The notes under the pieces were generated by a model. That model was given only the letters and a program-made list of their open reading frames with translations, did no database searches and was not told the DNA's origin. This document shows positions 21,401 through 30,199 of a DNA stretch of 64,000 nucleotides, piece after piece. A program made the translations under genes and the position numbers. The stretch is from Haberlea rhodopensis (taxonomy: Eukaryota > Streptophyta > Magnoliopsida > Lamiales > Gesneriaceae). Location: assembly GCA_907163345.1 (NCBI GenBank), contig CAJQUN010000036.1, positions 620,001-684,000 of the forward strand. The letters run 5' to 3'. Numbering within the stretch: position 1 is the stretch's first letter; each line of letters begins with the position of its first letter.

Positions 21401-22926
21401 CTCTGGCGGAAGCAGCGATTCCTTGGGTGCAACCAGGACTTCTTTGGTTTCAGGAATAAATTCCTCCAGCTTTGTCTGGAGAAGTGGTTATACATGCCAG
21501 CAACTATCGTGCTTGTTGATCCAAGCATGTGGTCTTCTTTTAGCACAGCTTCCTGCAGAGTTTCATATTCAACTCTATATAGAGGCGGCACGTGTTATAA
21601 AAGAGAGCTGGTGGCTCACTGACGTGAAAAGGTCTGTTGGCGAACTAGAATCCGCTGTCAGCTATGCTTTGTTAGATCCAACATGGGCTGCCCAGGACAA
21701 TACTTCTACGGCCATTGGTATGCTCCTACAGTTCCTCTGTTTTTTTCTGTAGAAATCATTTACTTTCCTCTAATTTATTTGAATGTTTGCACAACTTTAT
21801 CAGCTACTGGCCATTGTCGTTTTCGATGCTTCTTATTACTCGACTCTGCCTACTATTTTGACAGTTGCATAAAAAAAATCATCCTGAAGCTTTTTATTAT
21901 TTTTCTTTGAGGAAAGCACATCCTTAATTTATCTCAACTAGAAAATAAGATGGTAATACTTTAGCCAGAGTTCAATAGTATGGTTTTGATTGCTTACTTG
22001 AAGGTAGTTGAAGCTAGACTTTTTGTGCAAACATTCAATCTGTAGTCTTTATGTGGAGTATCAAATTTGGGGGGAAAATCTAAATGGACATTTCTAATGG
22101 TTGTTGCATCCAGTACATTAAATCTGGTTCGGTTTGCTGTGATTGCTATACATCTGGCAATAGTAAACTTCATTGTTTTCTTTCCATTTTTACGTTTTGT
22201 TTTTGATACTAGAATGCAGATCATTTTTACAAACAGTTTATGTGTAGGCAACGTTGTGGCATTGTTGCATTCTTTCTTCAGTAACCTCCCCCTGGAATGG
22301 CTAGAGGGAACACATCTTATCATTAAGCATCTGCGACCAGTTACATCAATTGCTGCTCTGAGAGTCGCCTTCAGAATTATGAGTCCATTGCTTCCTCGAT
22401 TGGCCAGTGCTCACAACCTCTTCAGTAAGGTATCGAGAAATATGTTCACTCATTTTTGTTAAAATTAATTTCTGGATTATATTTTTCCCATGTTAATTAT
22501 TTCTTATCATCTTCCAGACACTCTCGTTGCTTTTAAGCATCATGGTTGATGTCTTTGGGAGGAACTCCCAGCAATCAGCTGCTATTGAAGCCCCAGAAAT
22601 TGCAGACATTATTGACTTCTTGTATGCCGATAATTTTCTAACTATAATGGTGGTTAAAAACTTGTTACCATAGTATATTTATCTGCAGTGAGCTTATTCT
22701 TGTAAATGGTTAATATTTCTTCAGGCATCATATTGTTCATTATGAAGGGCAAGGAGGTCCTGTACAAGCAAACAGCAAACCACGACCAGAAATCCTTGCT
22801 CTCATTGGAAGAGCAGCCGAAAATTTACGTCCAGATGTGCAACATCTTCTTTCACACTTAAAAGCTGATGTGAATTGTTCCATCTATGCTGCAACTCATC
22901 CAAAACTTTCCCCGAATACCACCTGA
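462..22926 (+). CDS. MED23: Mediator of RNA polymerase II transcription subunit 23 (3' part of gene, 14 exons)
   Basis: MED23 is a large tail-module subunit of the nuclear Mediator complex, which links transcription factors to RNA polymerase II. The exons I assembled are 462-742, 1080-1163, 9207-9301, 11319-11481, 11572-11817, 12868-13038, 13185-13298, 13815-13940, 14740-14888, 20627-20867, 20946-21717, 22248-22429, 22518-22621 and 22725-22926 (TGA at 22924). Phases join exactly into 975 residues with no stop. Segments matching what I remember of plant MED23 include MDYMNMDERSIGMFWVVSYT, DRDDDPHALRIV, SWKER joined to YPTFFDDIA, YGHLSGKLVLRILNVLD, SGYTCQQLSCLLIQACG, LLDPTWAAQDNTSTAIG, and VHYEGQGGPVQANSKPRP near the C-terminus. 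The full protein is about 1,600 residues, so roughly the last 60% is here. All introns are GT-AG except the one beginning at 14889, which is GC-AG. Introns of 8.0 kb (1164-9206) and 5.7 kb (14889-20626) are packed with transposons, yet the coding sequence looks intact, which suggests a functional gene that depends on long-range splicing. Confidence 0.95.
1852..2120 (+). repeat. 5' LTR of the 1.8-kb Copia-type element
   Basis: It starts TGTTGGATGATAG and ends CTTCAAACTTACA, and is nearly identical to 3399-3670. It contains TATAAATATAAG near 2020, a likely TATA region. The primer binding site follows directly at 2121. Confidence 0.9.
2226..2489 (-). pseudogene. Captured RING-type zinc-finger gene fragment
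   Basis: The minus strand encodes a C4-type RING similar to the CNOT4-like class of plant RING proteins: CPICFEELDHTDSSFLPC, then CGFRLCVFCHKGILEEDG, then CCRGC. The eight cysteine ligands can all be placed (CPIC, C.C, C..C, C..GC). Plant relatives continue past the last ligand pair with a CRKPY-like motif; here the match stops and turns into SFDLLYS followed by a stop. A stop also lies upstream in the same frame (at about 2511), and the track's first codon is TTG rather than ATG. I read this as part of a host gene transduplicated into the retroelement, antisense to it, not as a working gene. Family identity is from memory of the motif. Confidence 0.75.
2761..2996 (+). pseudogene. Copia gag N-terminal remnant
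   Basis: The plus strand reads HHLNGRNYFQWAKGV, the conserved start of Copia gag proteins (LNG.NY..W). The remainder is scrambled and stops at 2995. The end of this segment (AACATCTATAGCCAACCTTGAGGGGAG, about 2977-3003) resembles the element's own polypurine region near 3370-3398, suggesting an internal rearrangement. Confidence 0.55.
3028..3270 (+). repeat. Tandem repeat, unit about 24-30 bp
   Basis: About eight imperfect copies of a GGAGCAGACGCAGACTCACA-like unit lie within the Copia-type element. They alternate AGACGCAGACT and AGACGTAGACT and share CCCAAAA or CACAAAA tails. No function can be assigned. Confidence 0.8.
3399..3670 (+). repeat. 3' LTR of the 1.8-kb Copia-type element
   Basis: It matches 1852-2120 with a few substitutions and one short insertion (about 3530-3540), starts TGTTGAATGATAG and ends CTTCAAACTTACA. 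The target duplicate TTTGG follows at 3671. Confidence 0.9.
4620..4800 (+). pseudogene. LINE ORF1 fragment (RRM-like domain)
   Basis: Across one frameshift the strand reads an RNA-recognition-type segment ending in the RNP1-like string KKFGFVRFDGG (4731-4763), preceded by DVFIPPGRDR. This order is typical of plant L1 ORF1 proteins, which bind the element's RNA. Confidence 0.65.
4960..5480 (+). pseudogene. LINE ORF2 endonuclease domain (APE-like)
   Basis: The plus strand encodes WCIWGDFNTIR, then SGLIDLSLVGRKYTWYRPDG and NRIDRFLIS, then, after a frameshift near 5200, the catalytic SDHCAIMIK (about 5278). GDFN and SDH are the conserved exonuclease-endonuclease-phosphatase motifs that nick target DNA. 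The frameshift breaks the frame. Confidence 0.85.
5850..7150 (+). pseudogene. LINE ORF2 reverse-transcriptase remnants and C-terminal region
   Basis: SPGPDGYNFRFIKHFW marks the RT start; IPKKENPVSIGE follows at about 6010 and the sequence then jumps to a late segment (NDNNTKFWRDLWVLEESLKS), so the catalytic palm motif region has been deleted. CAVCQFVEETPKHLLFTC near 6877-6930 is the zinc-binding domain, followed by IWLDRNRRIFRDP, typical of the tail of plant L1 ORF2. Confidence 0.8.
8022..8482. mobile_element. hAT-type MITE rich in TCGAG/CTCGA motifs
   Basis: The 461-bp element has terminal inverted repeats TAGGGGTGTAAACGAA (8022-8037) and TTCGTTTACACCCCTA (8467-8482), flanked by a perfect 8-bp target duplication ACTACATC (8014-8021 and 8483-8490). 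TIRs starting (C/T)AGGGGTG and 8-bp duplications are diagnostic of the hAT superfamily. The interior has no coding sequence; it is built of repeated GGCTCGAGTTCGGCTCGAA-like palindromic segments. It lies in a MED23 intron. Confidence 0.92.
9582..11170 (-). mobile_element. Deleted Gypsy-type LTR element, minus strand
   Basis: Two diverged direct repeats of about 450-500 bp (9582-10083 and 10717-11170) share segments such as GTCAATTGTTGGATTG, CCTTATAAATACAAA and GCGTTGGTAAACAATG and act as LTRs. On the minus strand the right LTR ends TGACA and is followed by TTGGTACCAGAGG, a primer-binding-site variant. The 630-bp interior on the minus strand reads KLSPHYYGPFKVY (about 10382-10420), the C-terminal integrase segment of Gypsy polymerases. 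Nothing else of gag-pol survives. I could not find a target duplication. The element is antisense within a MED23 intron. Confidence 0.75.
10680..10693 (+). repeat. Homopolymer C14
   Basis: A run of fourteen C residues just inside the Gypsy remnant, a few bases from its primer-binding-like site. It is either a slippage product or an assembly-sensitive site. Confidence 0.85.
12272..12735 (-). mobile_element. 3' fragment of an L1-type LINE, minus strand
   Basis: Read on the minus strand, the segment encodes FRGSQDLEDNMLD and, in another frame, KSWFWIKNRSTINFP and CVFSDWSRG, the C-terminal end of plant L1 ORF2, followed by a TTTTTGGAGTACTTTTGGTACCC tail and an A/T-rich 3' end near 12275. Only the last few hundred bases of a LINE are present, in a MED23 intron and opposite to the gene. 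Boundaries are approximate and no target duplication was found. Confidence 0.65.
14885..14894 (+). other. MED23: Non-canonical GC splice donor of MED23
   Basis: The exon ends ...TGGAAGGAAAG and the intron starts GCAAGT (14889-14894). The reading frame resumes at 20627 after TTTGCTCCAG, giving SWKER|YPTFF with the arginine codon split AG|G. No GT lies at a position that preserves this conserved sequence. AG|GCAAGT is the strong consensus for the minor GC-AG class of U2 introns. Confidence 0.85.
15395..15894 (+). mobile_element. Copia LTR end and gag start, truncated
   Basis: An LTR-like segment containing CCTATAAATATG (about 15508) ends AACGACA at 15589 and is directly followed by TGGTATCAAAC, a tRNA-Met-type primer binding site. 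Downstream frames read ITNHKLNVLNYLQ, KSVMMFIYGRGKDD and FKIWKSENSIV, the beginning of Copia gag. The coding ends at about 15890 where an Athila-like LTR begins. The 5' edge of the LTR is uncertain. Confidence 0.7.
15895..17855 (-). mobile_element. Athila/Tat-like Gypsy 3' end: LTR plus internal tail, minus strand
   Basis: On the minus strand TTTACTCGAGGTCGAGTAAAG (17329-17349) resembles the CTCGAGGACGAGCAAA segment that precedes the 3' LTR in Athila-like elements. The putative LTR runs from TGATGTGGCTAG (start at 17310) to GCGCTACCA (end at 15895) and includes the GGATCGATCCCACAAGG block. About 0.5 kb of internal sequence (17311-17855) is kept without recognisable coding. The LTR is itself interrupted by the hAT MITE at 16360-16860. 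It abuts the broken Copia gag. Confidence 0.55.
16360..16860. mobile_element. hAT-type MITE with GGATACG repeats
   Basis: The 501-bp element has imperfect terminal inverted repeats CTATGTTGCACGGATAC and AGTATCGGTGCAACATAG and a perfect 8-bp target duplication GTGATCGA (16352-16359 and 16861-16868). The left end carries several GGATACG units in tandem and the right end their complements (CGTATCC, AGTATCC), like subterminal transposase-binding repeats. There is no coding capacity. It is nested in an Athila-like LTR inside a MED23 intron. Confidence 0.88.
17856..18339 (+). repeat. 5' LTR of the truncated Gypsy element
   Basis: It starts TGTCACGACCTGC and ends CATCCCGTGACA, with the primer binding site two bases downstream. 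TTGTATATATAGGG at about 18129 is the likely TATA region. Confidence 0.75.
18388..19480 (+). pseudogene. Gypsy gag polyprotein with CCHC knuckle, frameshifted
   Basis: The first frame starts with GTG at 18388 (a true ATG is at 18465) and carries a coiled-coil-like N-terminal part and then RPRPYNGTRNAKELDNFLWN, a retrotransposon gag hallmark. Near 18960 the frame shifts; the second frame continues DTWEDFKAELKRQFYP and then FLDGLKPWAKQELQ. The zinc knuckle is CFLCHKTDHFMANC (about 19412-19450), a C-X2-C-X4-H-X4-C motif that packages RNA. The frameshift means no full gag is made. Confidence 0.85.
19560..20105 (+). pseudogene. Gypsy aspartic protease region, frameshifted
   Basis: ALVDTGAT at about 19630 is the catalytic DTGA motif. 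The frame is then broken, and the next segments, FIREEATKKLGL and VVPMDDYDMVLGLEWL, are read in other frames. LGLEWL is the usual second landmark of Gypsy proteases. The end, FEDFKDI at about 20091-20112, is where the RT lead-in would begin; it is missing. Confidence 0.8.
20151..20333 (+). repeat. Probable short solo LTR (TRIM-like)
   Basis: The 183-bp segment starts TGTAATACCCTTGTCCCACATTGG and ends GGCGTGACA, the TG...CA form seen in very short plant LTR elements whose LTRs begin TGTAA(T/C)ACCC. The flanks (GTGAT and ATTGC) are not a target duplication, so this could be a deletion junction joining two elements. Confidence 0.45.
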
Positions 22927-23445
22927 TTCCACGTGCCGTGCTCTTGGAACAAAGGTAGGAATTTGCCCTTGTGAAAAAGTAGAATGATCTTTTGTTTTAA
23001 GTGGTACTAGACGAGGTTCGAATCTAGGGAGAATCATATCAAGGCAAGTGTTTTGTTGTATGTTATACTGGGGTGGAAATATCATATCTGAATTGTCATG
23101 AATACCTACGTGTATAGGAATAGGAAGCATTGTGAATAAGTATAAGTGCACTAATCAGATTCACCTGGGTGAAACTAAAATTTTGCTTGAATCTCAAGCC
23201 AATCCGTTGTCAACAATAGTATATATGTATATGCAGACACACGAATATAGAGTTAGAACCTTTCTTAATTTGCCCTATGAGGTACAAAAAGCAGAGGATG
23301 AATATCTAATCGTACGAGTAAGCCGAAATTTTCAGATAATGTCTTCATATCAAAATATAGATTTAAAAATATTTGATTGCATATGATAGTACTTGGAGAG
23401 GGTGACGTTTGCCCACCACTCTGCTTTCTTCATCGGTCTGAAATT
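22927..23445. other. Convergent intergenic region between MED23 and the GH9 gene
   Basis: About 520 bp separates the MED23 stop from the endoglucanase stop on the opposite strand. It must hold both 3' UTRs. I see no clear polyadenylation hexamer in the best position on either strand and no other gene. Confidence 0.6.
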
Positions 23446-26400
23446 TCAAGGATGGGCTGAAAAGTAAGCAAGCAGACCCACTAAGGGTGCATTGATATAT
23501 GTCGTGGGCTCGGACTCCTGAAAGAAAGGTCTGGAGTCCGGGAAATAGTCGGAGCTATTAGGCCCACCTACAACTGCACCAATTAATAAATTTGGGTTCG
23601 GAGCTGGACTCATATAGTATCGAGACCCTTCCTTGCATCCAATGTGGGCAGGGTGGGCTTGCAACGATGGCAACGAGCTCCCTCGATGGTGGATTCTCTC
23701 CGGATACCGTGGACCATAGCCCACCATGTAAGACATTCTCAATGGGTTATCCCCCAGAATGTAGTCCACCTGACATGGTAGGCGCAACAAAAAAGTATGA
23801 GCAAGTTTAATAAATCGAGATGATATACGAACTAACTAAACAATCGAACTAACTGAAGCAAGTTTATGACTTAAGACTATAATATTTACACTTGTATCTT
23901 TTTTTTTTTTTATCATGGCGAAGTGGGATTTTTTTTGAAATGTTATTTACAAGATTCGAACACAAGTCAACTCCCAAAGTTGGAATGTGACAACCAATGA
24001 GCACGTTTTTATTATACCCATCAAATGACATTTGAAGTCATACATGACAGAGAGTCATACATATGCATCACTAGTATTTTCATAAAATACCTAAATCTGG
24101 TAAAGTTCCCAAGTTATTGCCATATCTAAGAATATTGTATGCTCTGTTGCCGTTGGCCAATCACAAGTGAAACATATGCAAATAGAGAATCTGGTAAAGT
24201 TCCCTAACTTATTCATTGCCATATCTAAGAATATTGTAGGCTCAGTTACCGTTGGCCAATCACAAGTGAAACATATGCATATAGACAAACTAGTGTATGC
24301 TGTGATCTTTACATTGTTACTAGCCGTTGCGTGCCTTTGACAATAACACGTCAACTAAATAAAATGTCTTAAATGTATATATAGACACAACACACATATA
24401 TATATATATATGCGGGATCGAAGGTAGTTATTGTACCTGGCGTCTGGCTAATCCTTTGAGAAGTGCGGGGGAGGACGACGTCGTGCCACATGGGACAACG
24501 TGATTGGCGTGGCTTATATAGTTGGAATAAGCCAGAAGTAGAAAGGATAGGGATGTTACATGCTGCATGTTACTTCCTCCAGCCTTGAATATCAACCCCC
24601 CTTTGCCAACAATTTTAAATTATTATAATTTGGACAAATGCTGAATAGAGATAGTGAATAATTAATATTATTATTATTATATATACATACCCGGAGAATA
24701 TTGAACCTGAGCATGAGAATTAATTCCTGGCAATAAGGAACAGATAAAAGTATCTGCATTTATTTGGAATGATTTTAAATCATTTGCTTTTCCCATTAGC
24801 ACTTCCTGCAGCAGATTATTTAAAGTTTTTTGAGAAAAAATAAATATTTTTTTATTTGAAATAAAAATTGTGCAGTGCTAAAAAAAAAAAAAAGTAACTG
24901 TGCAGATCAGAGCCATTGATCTTTTTCACATGCATGCAGCAGCACCAGTTAAAATTAATCAGAGCCGTACGCCTATTATATACTTATTCTTTTTTTTTTA
25001 AACTTTCCATTTTGCCTGTTAAAAAATATTAATTTAATCGAAATCTTTGACGTGCTTACATCCATGATTTCAATTCTACTTTTCTTATTTGGATAAATTT
25101 AATTTGCATGAATTTTAAACCTACTTTTTTGTCAACCTAAATATTCTAAGGGACATGAGTTTTAGATACATGTAAGATATATATTATTTGAAATCTTTTT
25201 CCCAAATCAAATCTTCCGATTTAATTTAAATCTGTCTCATCAAACATAAACGAGATGTTATATATACCCTCATAATATGTCCAATTGTCCAAATTTGATT
25301 TCGATATGTGAGGTCCACTTTTAATGTGAACATCACATATCCCAATAAAATTTGGACTCTTGGATCTGGTATCACGATATTGACTTTATGCTAGCAAAAA
25401 TTCATCCGAAAAGTGGGGATTATTATGAATTTGTAGTATAAGTGGAGTGAGACAACATTGTAACCTTAGAAAGGAGAACATTGATGCCAGCGTGTTTGTT
25501 ATCCCAACCGAACTCATTAATGGTGTCCCCAGCTCTCAATACGACCTCGTTTCGAATTATGTACTGTCTATATTCTCTCCTCCTCGATGCTTTGTGTAGC
25601 CACGCTGCACCCCATAGCAATTCATCCTATACACATACCCACAAATATGTATACACTATGTTATCAAAATACAGCACTTGATGGGGAAAACCAATACAAT
25701 ATAGTTCCCTTAAATTTGAAATATATACTAAATTAATCTGATTTTTCTGAATGATTTGATTGGATGTACCTGGTAACCATTGACATCGCAGTAGAAAGGG
25801 CAGACCGCATACCGTAGGGTGGAAGTGTAAGCGCCTCGGTTCCTGTCCGCAAACTCGAACACCTACACAGCACAAAACATGATCATGTAGGCATTACCTT
25901 TCAAGAACATGAGAGAATCGTTGATTTGATGCTGCCCTTAAGGGCATTAATAGGTTAATATCATATACCCATTTTTTTGATCTGCGATTTTCCGGCCTAT
26001 GCAGAACAAAATCATTGCGACCATTGTGGAATTGTTTTTTGAATTTTTCTCAAATTGCACGACCCGTTTTGATTATTCTTTTATGGTTCATGTAGTTGCT
26101 ATCCTAATATTCTCAGCTCATGGTTGATGCTAACCCAAGGGTACTAATTGGTGAATATCATAACCCTTTTTTGAAATCATAGCGACCGAATTGTTTTTAA
26201 TTTTTCCCGAATTATTTCAAATTTTCCGATTTTTTTGGTTAATATTCAACTTTGTTTATCTAATTAAGTGGTACCTGTGAATTATTTATTAAAAAAAACA
26301 CGTGAACATATGAATTACACAAAGTGTGGGATGGTGATTAAATAATATCAGTATCATTATTTCCAAAAATAGAAACAATTTTCCTAGGTTACCAACCCAA

Positions 26401-27595
26401 ATAGTCCATAAATAATCACATAGTGTGTCGCATTCGAATCATTTATATAAATTAATGATTAATTAACACGTAACTAAATAATATAATGGTAAATGTTAAA
26501 TTATAAAAAAAAGGTCAAATATAATTCTCAAACTTTTACGACTAAACAAATATAATCTCAGATACCATTTTTTCGTTACAATAGAATGTATTTTTGGAAC
26601 CAGTTTTGTTAAAAAAATAAATCCCATGGATTATATATTTATATTTGTTAAAAATATTTATATTTGATTATTTTCGTTAAAAATAATTTTCTTGGAACAA
26701 AATTAATTATTTTTAATAATACTTTTAGAAAAAGCCCTTATAAATACTAAATAAAACCTGATTTTAAGGAAATTAATAAATAGAAAATATAGTCTCGTGA
26801 TCTGTTTTTGTATATTTACTTTTGTCAACATAGGGAAAAGCAAAAGACAATGTTCACTTACTTTAATTGCACGATTCAACAGAAGGGTGGAGTACGCGGG
26901 ATTTCGTGAACGGAAGACAATGGAGGCGGCGGCGAGCGCGGCGGCTGTTTCTCCGGCGACATCGGACCCTGGGTGAGTGGCGTCAACTTTATACGCAGTT
27001 CTCAAAGTATCCATATCTTCAGGCCTTTCCCAACAGCTGTGGTCCGACAACGGGTCCCCCACTTGCACGTAAATGACGCCGTCGTGTGCTGTGGCCTTCA
27101 GCAAGTAATCGGTGGCCCATTTCACCGCAGCTACCGCATTGTTCAGTTCTCCAGCGACGCGCATGTTCCTGCCGAAGTCTATAATGCTCCAGGACAGTAA
27201 TGTGGCGGTGAATGCCATGGGGAAGCCGAATTTGACGTTGTCTCCGGCGTCGTAGTATCCTCCAGTCAAATCCACCTAAATACAACGAAAAATTACATAA
27301 TCTCAATCGATGTGCTGTAGATTAGTAGATATGACATGAGAAAAAAAGATTAAAAAATGTCTAATTTTACTCCGGCTGAGGCCCCGTCATGCAGGGCAGA
27401 GTCTCTACGCCACCTGACGCGTTGGTTTGGGGGGAGTTTACCAGAGCGCTGGCCTTCGAAGAAAAGAATGCTTTTGCGGAGGGCGTCGCGGTAGTCGTGG
27501 CCACCTGCGGCGGAATGGCAGAAGATGAGGAGAAGGATGGCTGCGGCGGATATTGATCGGAAATTTGCCGGGAAGTGGCGAGGATTTAGCGCCAT
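23446..27595 (-). CDS. Endo-1,4-beta-D-glucanase, glycoside hydrolase family 9 class B (secreted)
   Basis: It hydrolyses internal beta-1,4 linkages in cell-wall glucans and acts in the apoplast. Exons on the minus strand are 27595-27371, 27275-26862, 25862-25770, 25626-25465, 24805-24691, 24600-24437 and 23769-23446; all junctions are GT-AG with matching phases, giving 498 residues and a TGA. Residues 1 to about 31 form a signal peptide (hydrophobic AAAILLLIF) ending before GHDYRDAL. The catalytic DAGDN is at residues 84-88; the first GH9 signature ends YPERIHHR (His419); the second is FPDSRPFFQESEPTTYINA with Asp469 and acid Glu478. There is no membrane anchor and no C-terminal cellulose-binding module, so it is class B; length equals that of Arabidopsis CEL1/GH9B1-like enzymes. 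I cannot say which ortholog it is. It converges on MED23. Confidence 0.95.
24094..24292 (+). repeat. Tandem duplication of about 95-105 bp in a GH9 intron
   Basis: Two neighbouring copies (24094-24187 and 24188-24292) share AATCTGGTAAAGTTCCC, GCCATATCTAAGAATATTGT and CGTTGGCCAATCACAAGTG. They differ by a 7-bp insertion and a few substitutions. Each contains a CCAAT box. The repeat lies in the last intron of the endoglucanase gene. Confidence 0.85.
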
Positions 27596-27645
27596 TTAGT
27601 TTCAGTTGCTGAGGGGCATAAGTAAAGAATGATCACGATAACTGC

Positions 27646-27656
27646 TTTATTATATA
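27646..27656 (-). promoter_or_regulatory. Putative TATA box of the GH9 gene
   Basis: The minus strand reads TATATAATAAA about 55 bp upstream of the ATG at 27595. This spacing would give a 5' UTR of roughly 20-30 bases, short but possible. It is the only TATA-like motif close to the start. Confidence 0.45.
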
Positions 27657-30199
27657 GTACAAGCGGGGGGTCATAGGATTCTTGAAGAAGGACCAATAGA
27701 TATCTGACAGGTGGCGAAGAGTGATTGGATGGGGTATGTTACCAGTTAGAGGTGAAGTTGATTGGTCCGAGATAGTTTGACCGTTTGTAATGAACCAACG
27801 GTAACAAATAGTAATGCTTTTTTGGTGTAATTGAAATTGCATGACATGGTTGGAGCAATTATTGTTGTTGTCAAAGCACATTAATTTATGATTTTGGTCA
27901 ATATTTGTTCGAAAATAATAAATTCTCGTGTTTAAAATAAAAATAATAATCATTTTCTCATAATAATTCGGAAATTTTTTAAAATATATTATTCAATAAC
28001 ATACATTTTGGAAAAAAAAAATATTATCCTAAATAATTAGTGTAATTAATTGTCAAAAAAATATAACAATCGTTTTAATTTCAAATTTAACATTATTATT
28101 ATTTACTAATCTATACATGTAAAAATTAAGATGTTTTTTCCATTATTGTGCTGACACACATTTATTTTTAGGAATATAATTATTAAATAATTTAGGTATT
28201 AGAATCACGCTTGCTTATGCATTTTTTTCTAATTTAAATAAGATTATTTGAAAAAAAAATGGTATTGTCTCAATTTTTATTAGCAATGTGTATGTAAGTA
28301 ACGGCCACCGTCACCATTAAATATTTTTCAGCGGTGACGTAAAGCTGTATGCAATGCATCACTTTAACTATATCATATGATAATGATGGGAAGATGGTCT
28401 AATTGCACCTCTATTTCTATCCATCTATTTTAGTGGATCCCGTTAAGGGCAGTGGACTTGGGGTAGCATCAAATAAGATGTATCCATTTTTTGTAAAAAA
28501 ATTTATCATACACATGTCCGTTTGATATTGTCTCGGGACAACACTGATCTTAAGGATAACATCAAACACTTATTTTAGGATATTATTTTTATAGTAAAAT
28601 TCTTTAAATCAAATCAAATATTGTATAGTTGTGAGATAACAAGAATTCGTCGCCCTATATTATGATATCGATATCGGATCATTCCGAATATCCCACATGT
28701 TTTTTAATAATTTTATTTAACATTCAAGTAAATGTATATCGACTCCGGACTTTTTTTTATTATAAAAAAGTATAAATATTTATTGTATTATATGTGATAC
28801 ATTATGAATTATAAGAATTGGAATACTGGATAGATGGAAGAGAGTTATTGGCATTATCCGTGATAGGAAGCAAGAAGCATATTTATGGGAGACGGTGTGG
28901 GCAAAAGGTTGCATGTATTATGTGTATATAACATGCATGAGATCTCAGGGGATGGGTTTTGGGTGGGGTTCCCACATGCATCTTGATTAATAACTATTTT
29001 TTTATATATATAAAAAAGTAAATTCATTTTTAAACGATATTTCATTGATAGCTGGAAATGTATGCTTTCTAAAATGGATTTAAAAAGATCTTTTCGGTCT
29101 TGTTGAGATGGATAAGAGTTAATCCCACTTTGGACATACTCGATTTCGGGTCGTTCTTTTGGTGCAAAAAACGTCAGCCCCATTATGTATTGGGAGCTGG
29201 GTTGAGGGGCTCGAAAAGCCCCACATTGTATGTGCTCTCAAAACTAAAACTTCTCTAATTGTTTGTTTCCCTCTCTAAAAAGGGTTTACAATATATTTGG
29301 CATTTTTTATACAGGAGTTTTTAATTTAAAGGTAATTTTTTGTATGGACTAGACCCCGATCCATGTATCTACACATACAAAAATATTCGACAAGAATTAA
29401 TGTGTGTTGGTGCATGGATCGGGGCCTACACTAAGTGCTTGCAAGAATTTCCATGATTTAAACTATTGTAAACATGTTTTATCAAATCATGATTGACAAG
29501 AATTTATGTATGCTGGTGCATTGACACAAGCCTGCATAAGGTCCATGCAATAATTTTCATAATTTAAAATATTAATTAAGGAGTTTTTAAGCTTACGCCA
29601 ATTCCCAAAAGGTAAAAATGAAATTTTCGGTTTGATCACTCTGCTTAAGTAACTGACCAATCTAGACATAGATAATAAACCAACTATATATGGAAAGACT
29701 CGAAGTACTAAATGCATATATATATAGTTTAATTTAAAAAAATTGCATATATATATATATATATTTATTTATTTATTTTTCCAATCAAATATGGCTAAGA
29801 GGTGCATGTGCATCTACAATTATAATTTTTCACATTTCTTTAAAACAAAAATAAATAATTTTTGATTTCGGTGTCATTTTTGTTCAAGAAAGTCGAAGAT
29901 AATGTCGTAAGCGATAATATGAAATGATTAGTCATAATAATGGTTGATAAAGTGATAAAATTAGAAACAGAAAATAATATATTTAGATCCATAATTTCGA
30001 TTTTAATCTTATATTTTTTAGCGTCTAATTTTAGTAGTTTACACATAAATATTTAAATATTTCTACCAAATTGTTTCCATTACGGGATATTTACGTTAAG
30101 TAAAATTTATTAACATTATACAATTGATAGATTGAATTTTATAGTCACAAATATTACAATTTATGCTAAGCAATATTGATTAATTTAAAAGTAAATTGT
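27657..30199. other. AT-rich intergenic DNA upstream of the GH9 gene
   Basis: No coding exon, RNA gene or full transposon could be supported on either strand. The region holds (TA)n tracts near 29715-29765 and the direct repeat listed separately, and presumably the endoglucanase promoter in its first kilobase. Confidence 0.6.
29389..29574 (+). repeat. Direct repeat, two copies about 80 bp long, 106 bp apart
   Basis: Copies start at 29389 and 29495 (GACAAGAATT(A/T)ATGT(G/A)TG, then TGGTGCAT) and diverge after about 80 bp. Upstream, GACCCCGATCCATG (29352-29365) is the inverted match of CATGGATCGGGGCC in copy 1. It may be a decayed repeat element. Confidence 0.65.

Noticed and set aside
20661..21752. 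A single 363-codon plus-strand reading frame
   Set aside because: It is two MED23 exons (20627-20867 and 20946-21717) read through a short in-frame intron (20868-20945) with good GT and AG sites; the intron part is not conserved protein.
22067..22462. 131-codon plus-strand frame before the MED23 exon at 22248
   Set aside because: Its first part is intron sequence; only 22248-22429 matches MED23, in the phase required by the neighbouring exons.
27019..27306. Alternative minus-strand frame over the second GH9 exon
   Set aside because: It is a shadow of the correct GH9 frame (26862-27275), which carries the DAGDN active-site motif.
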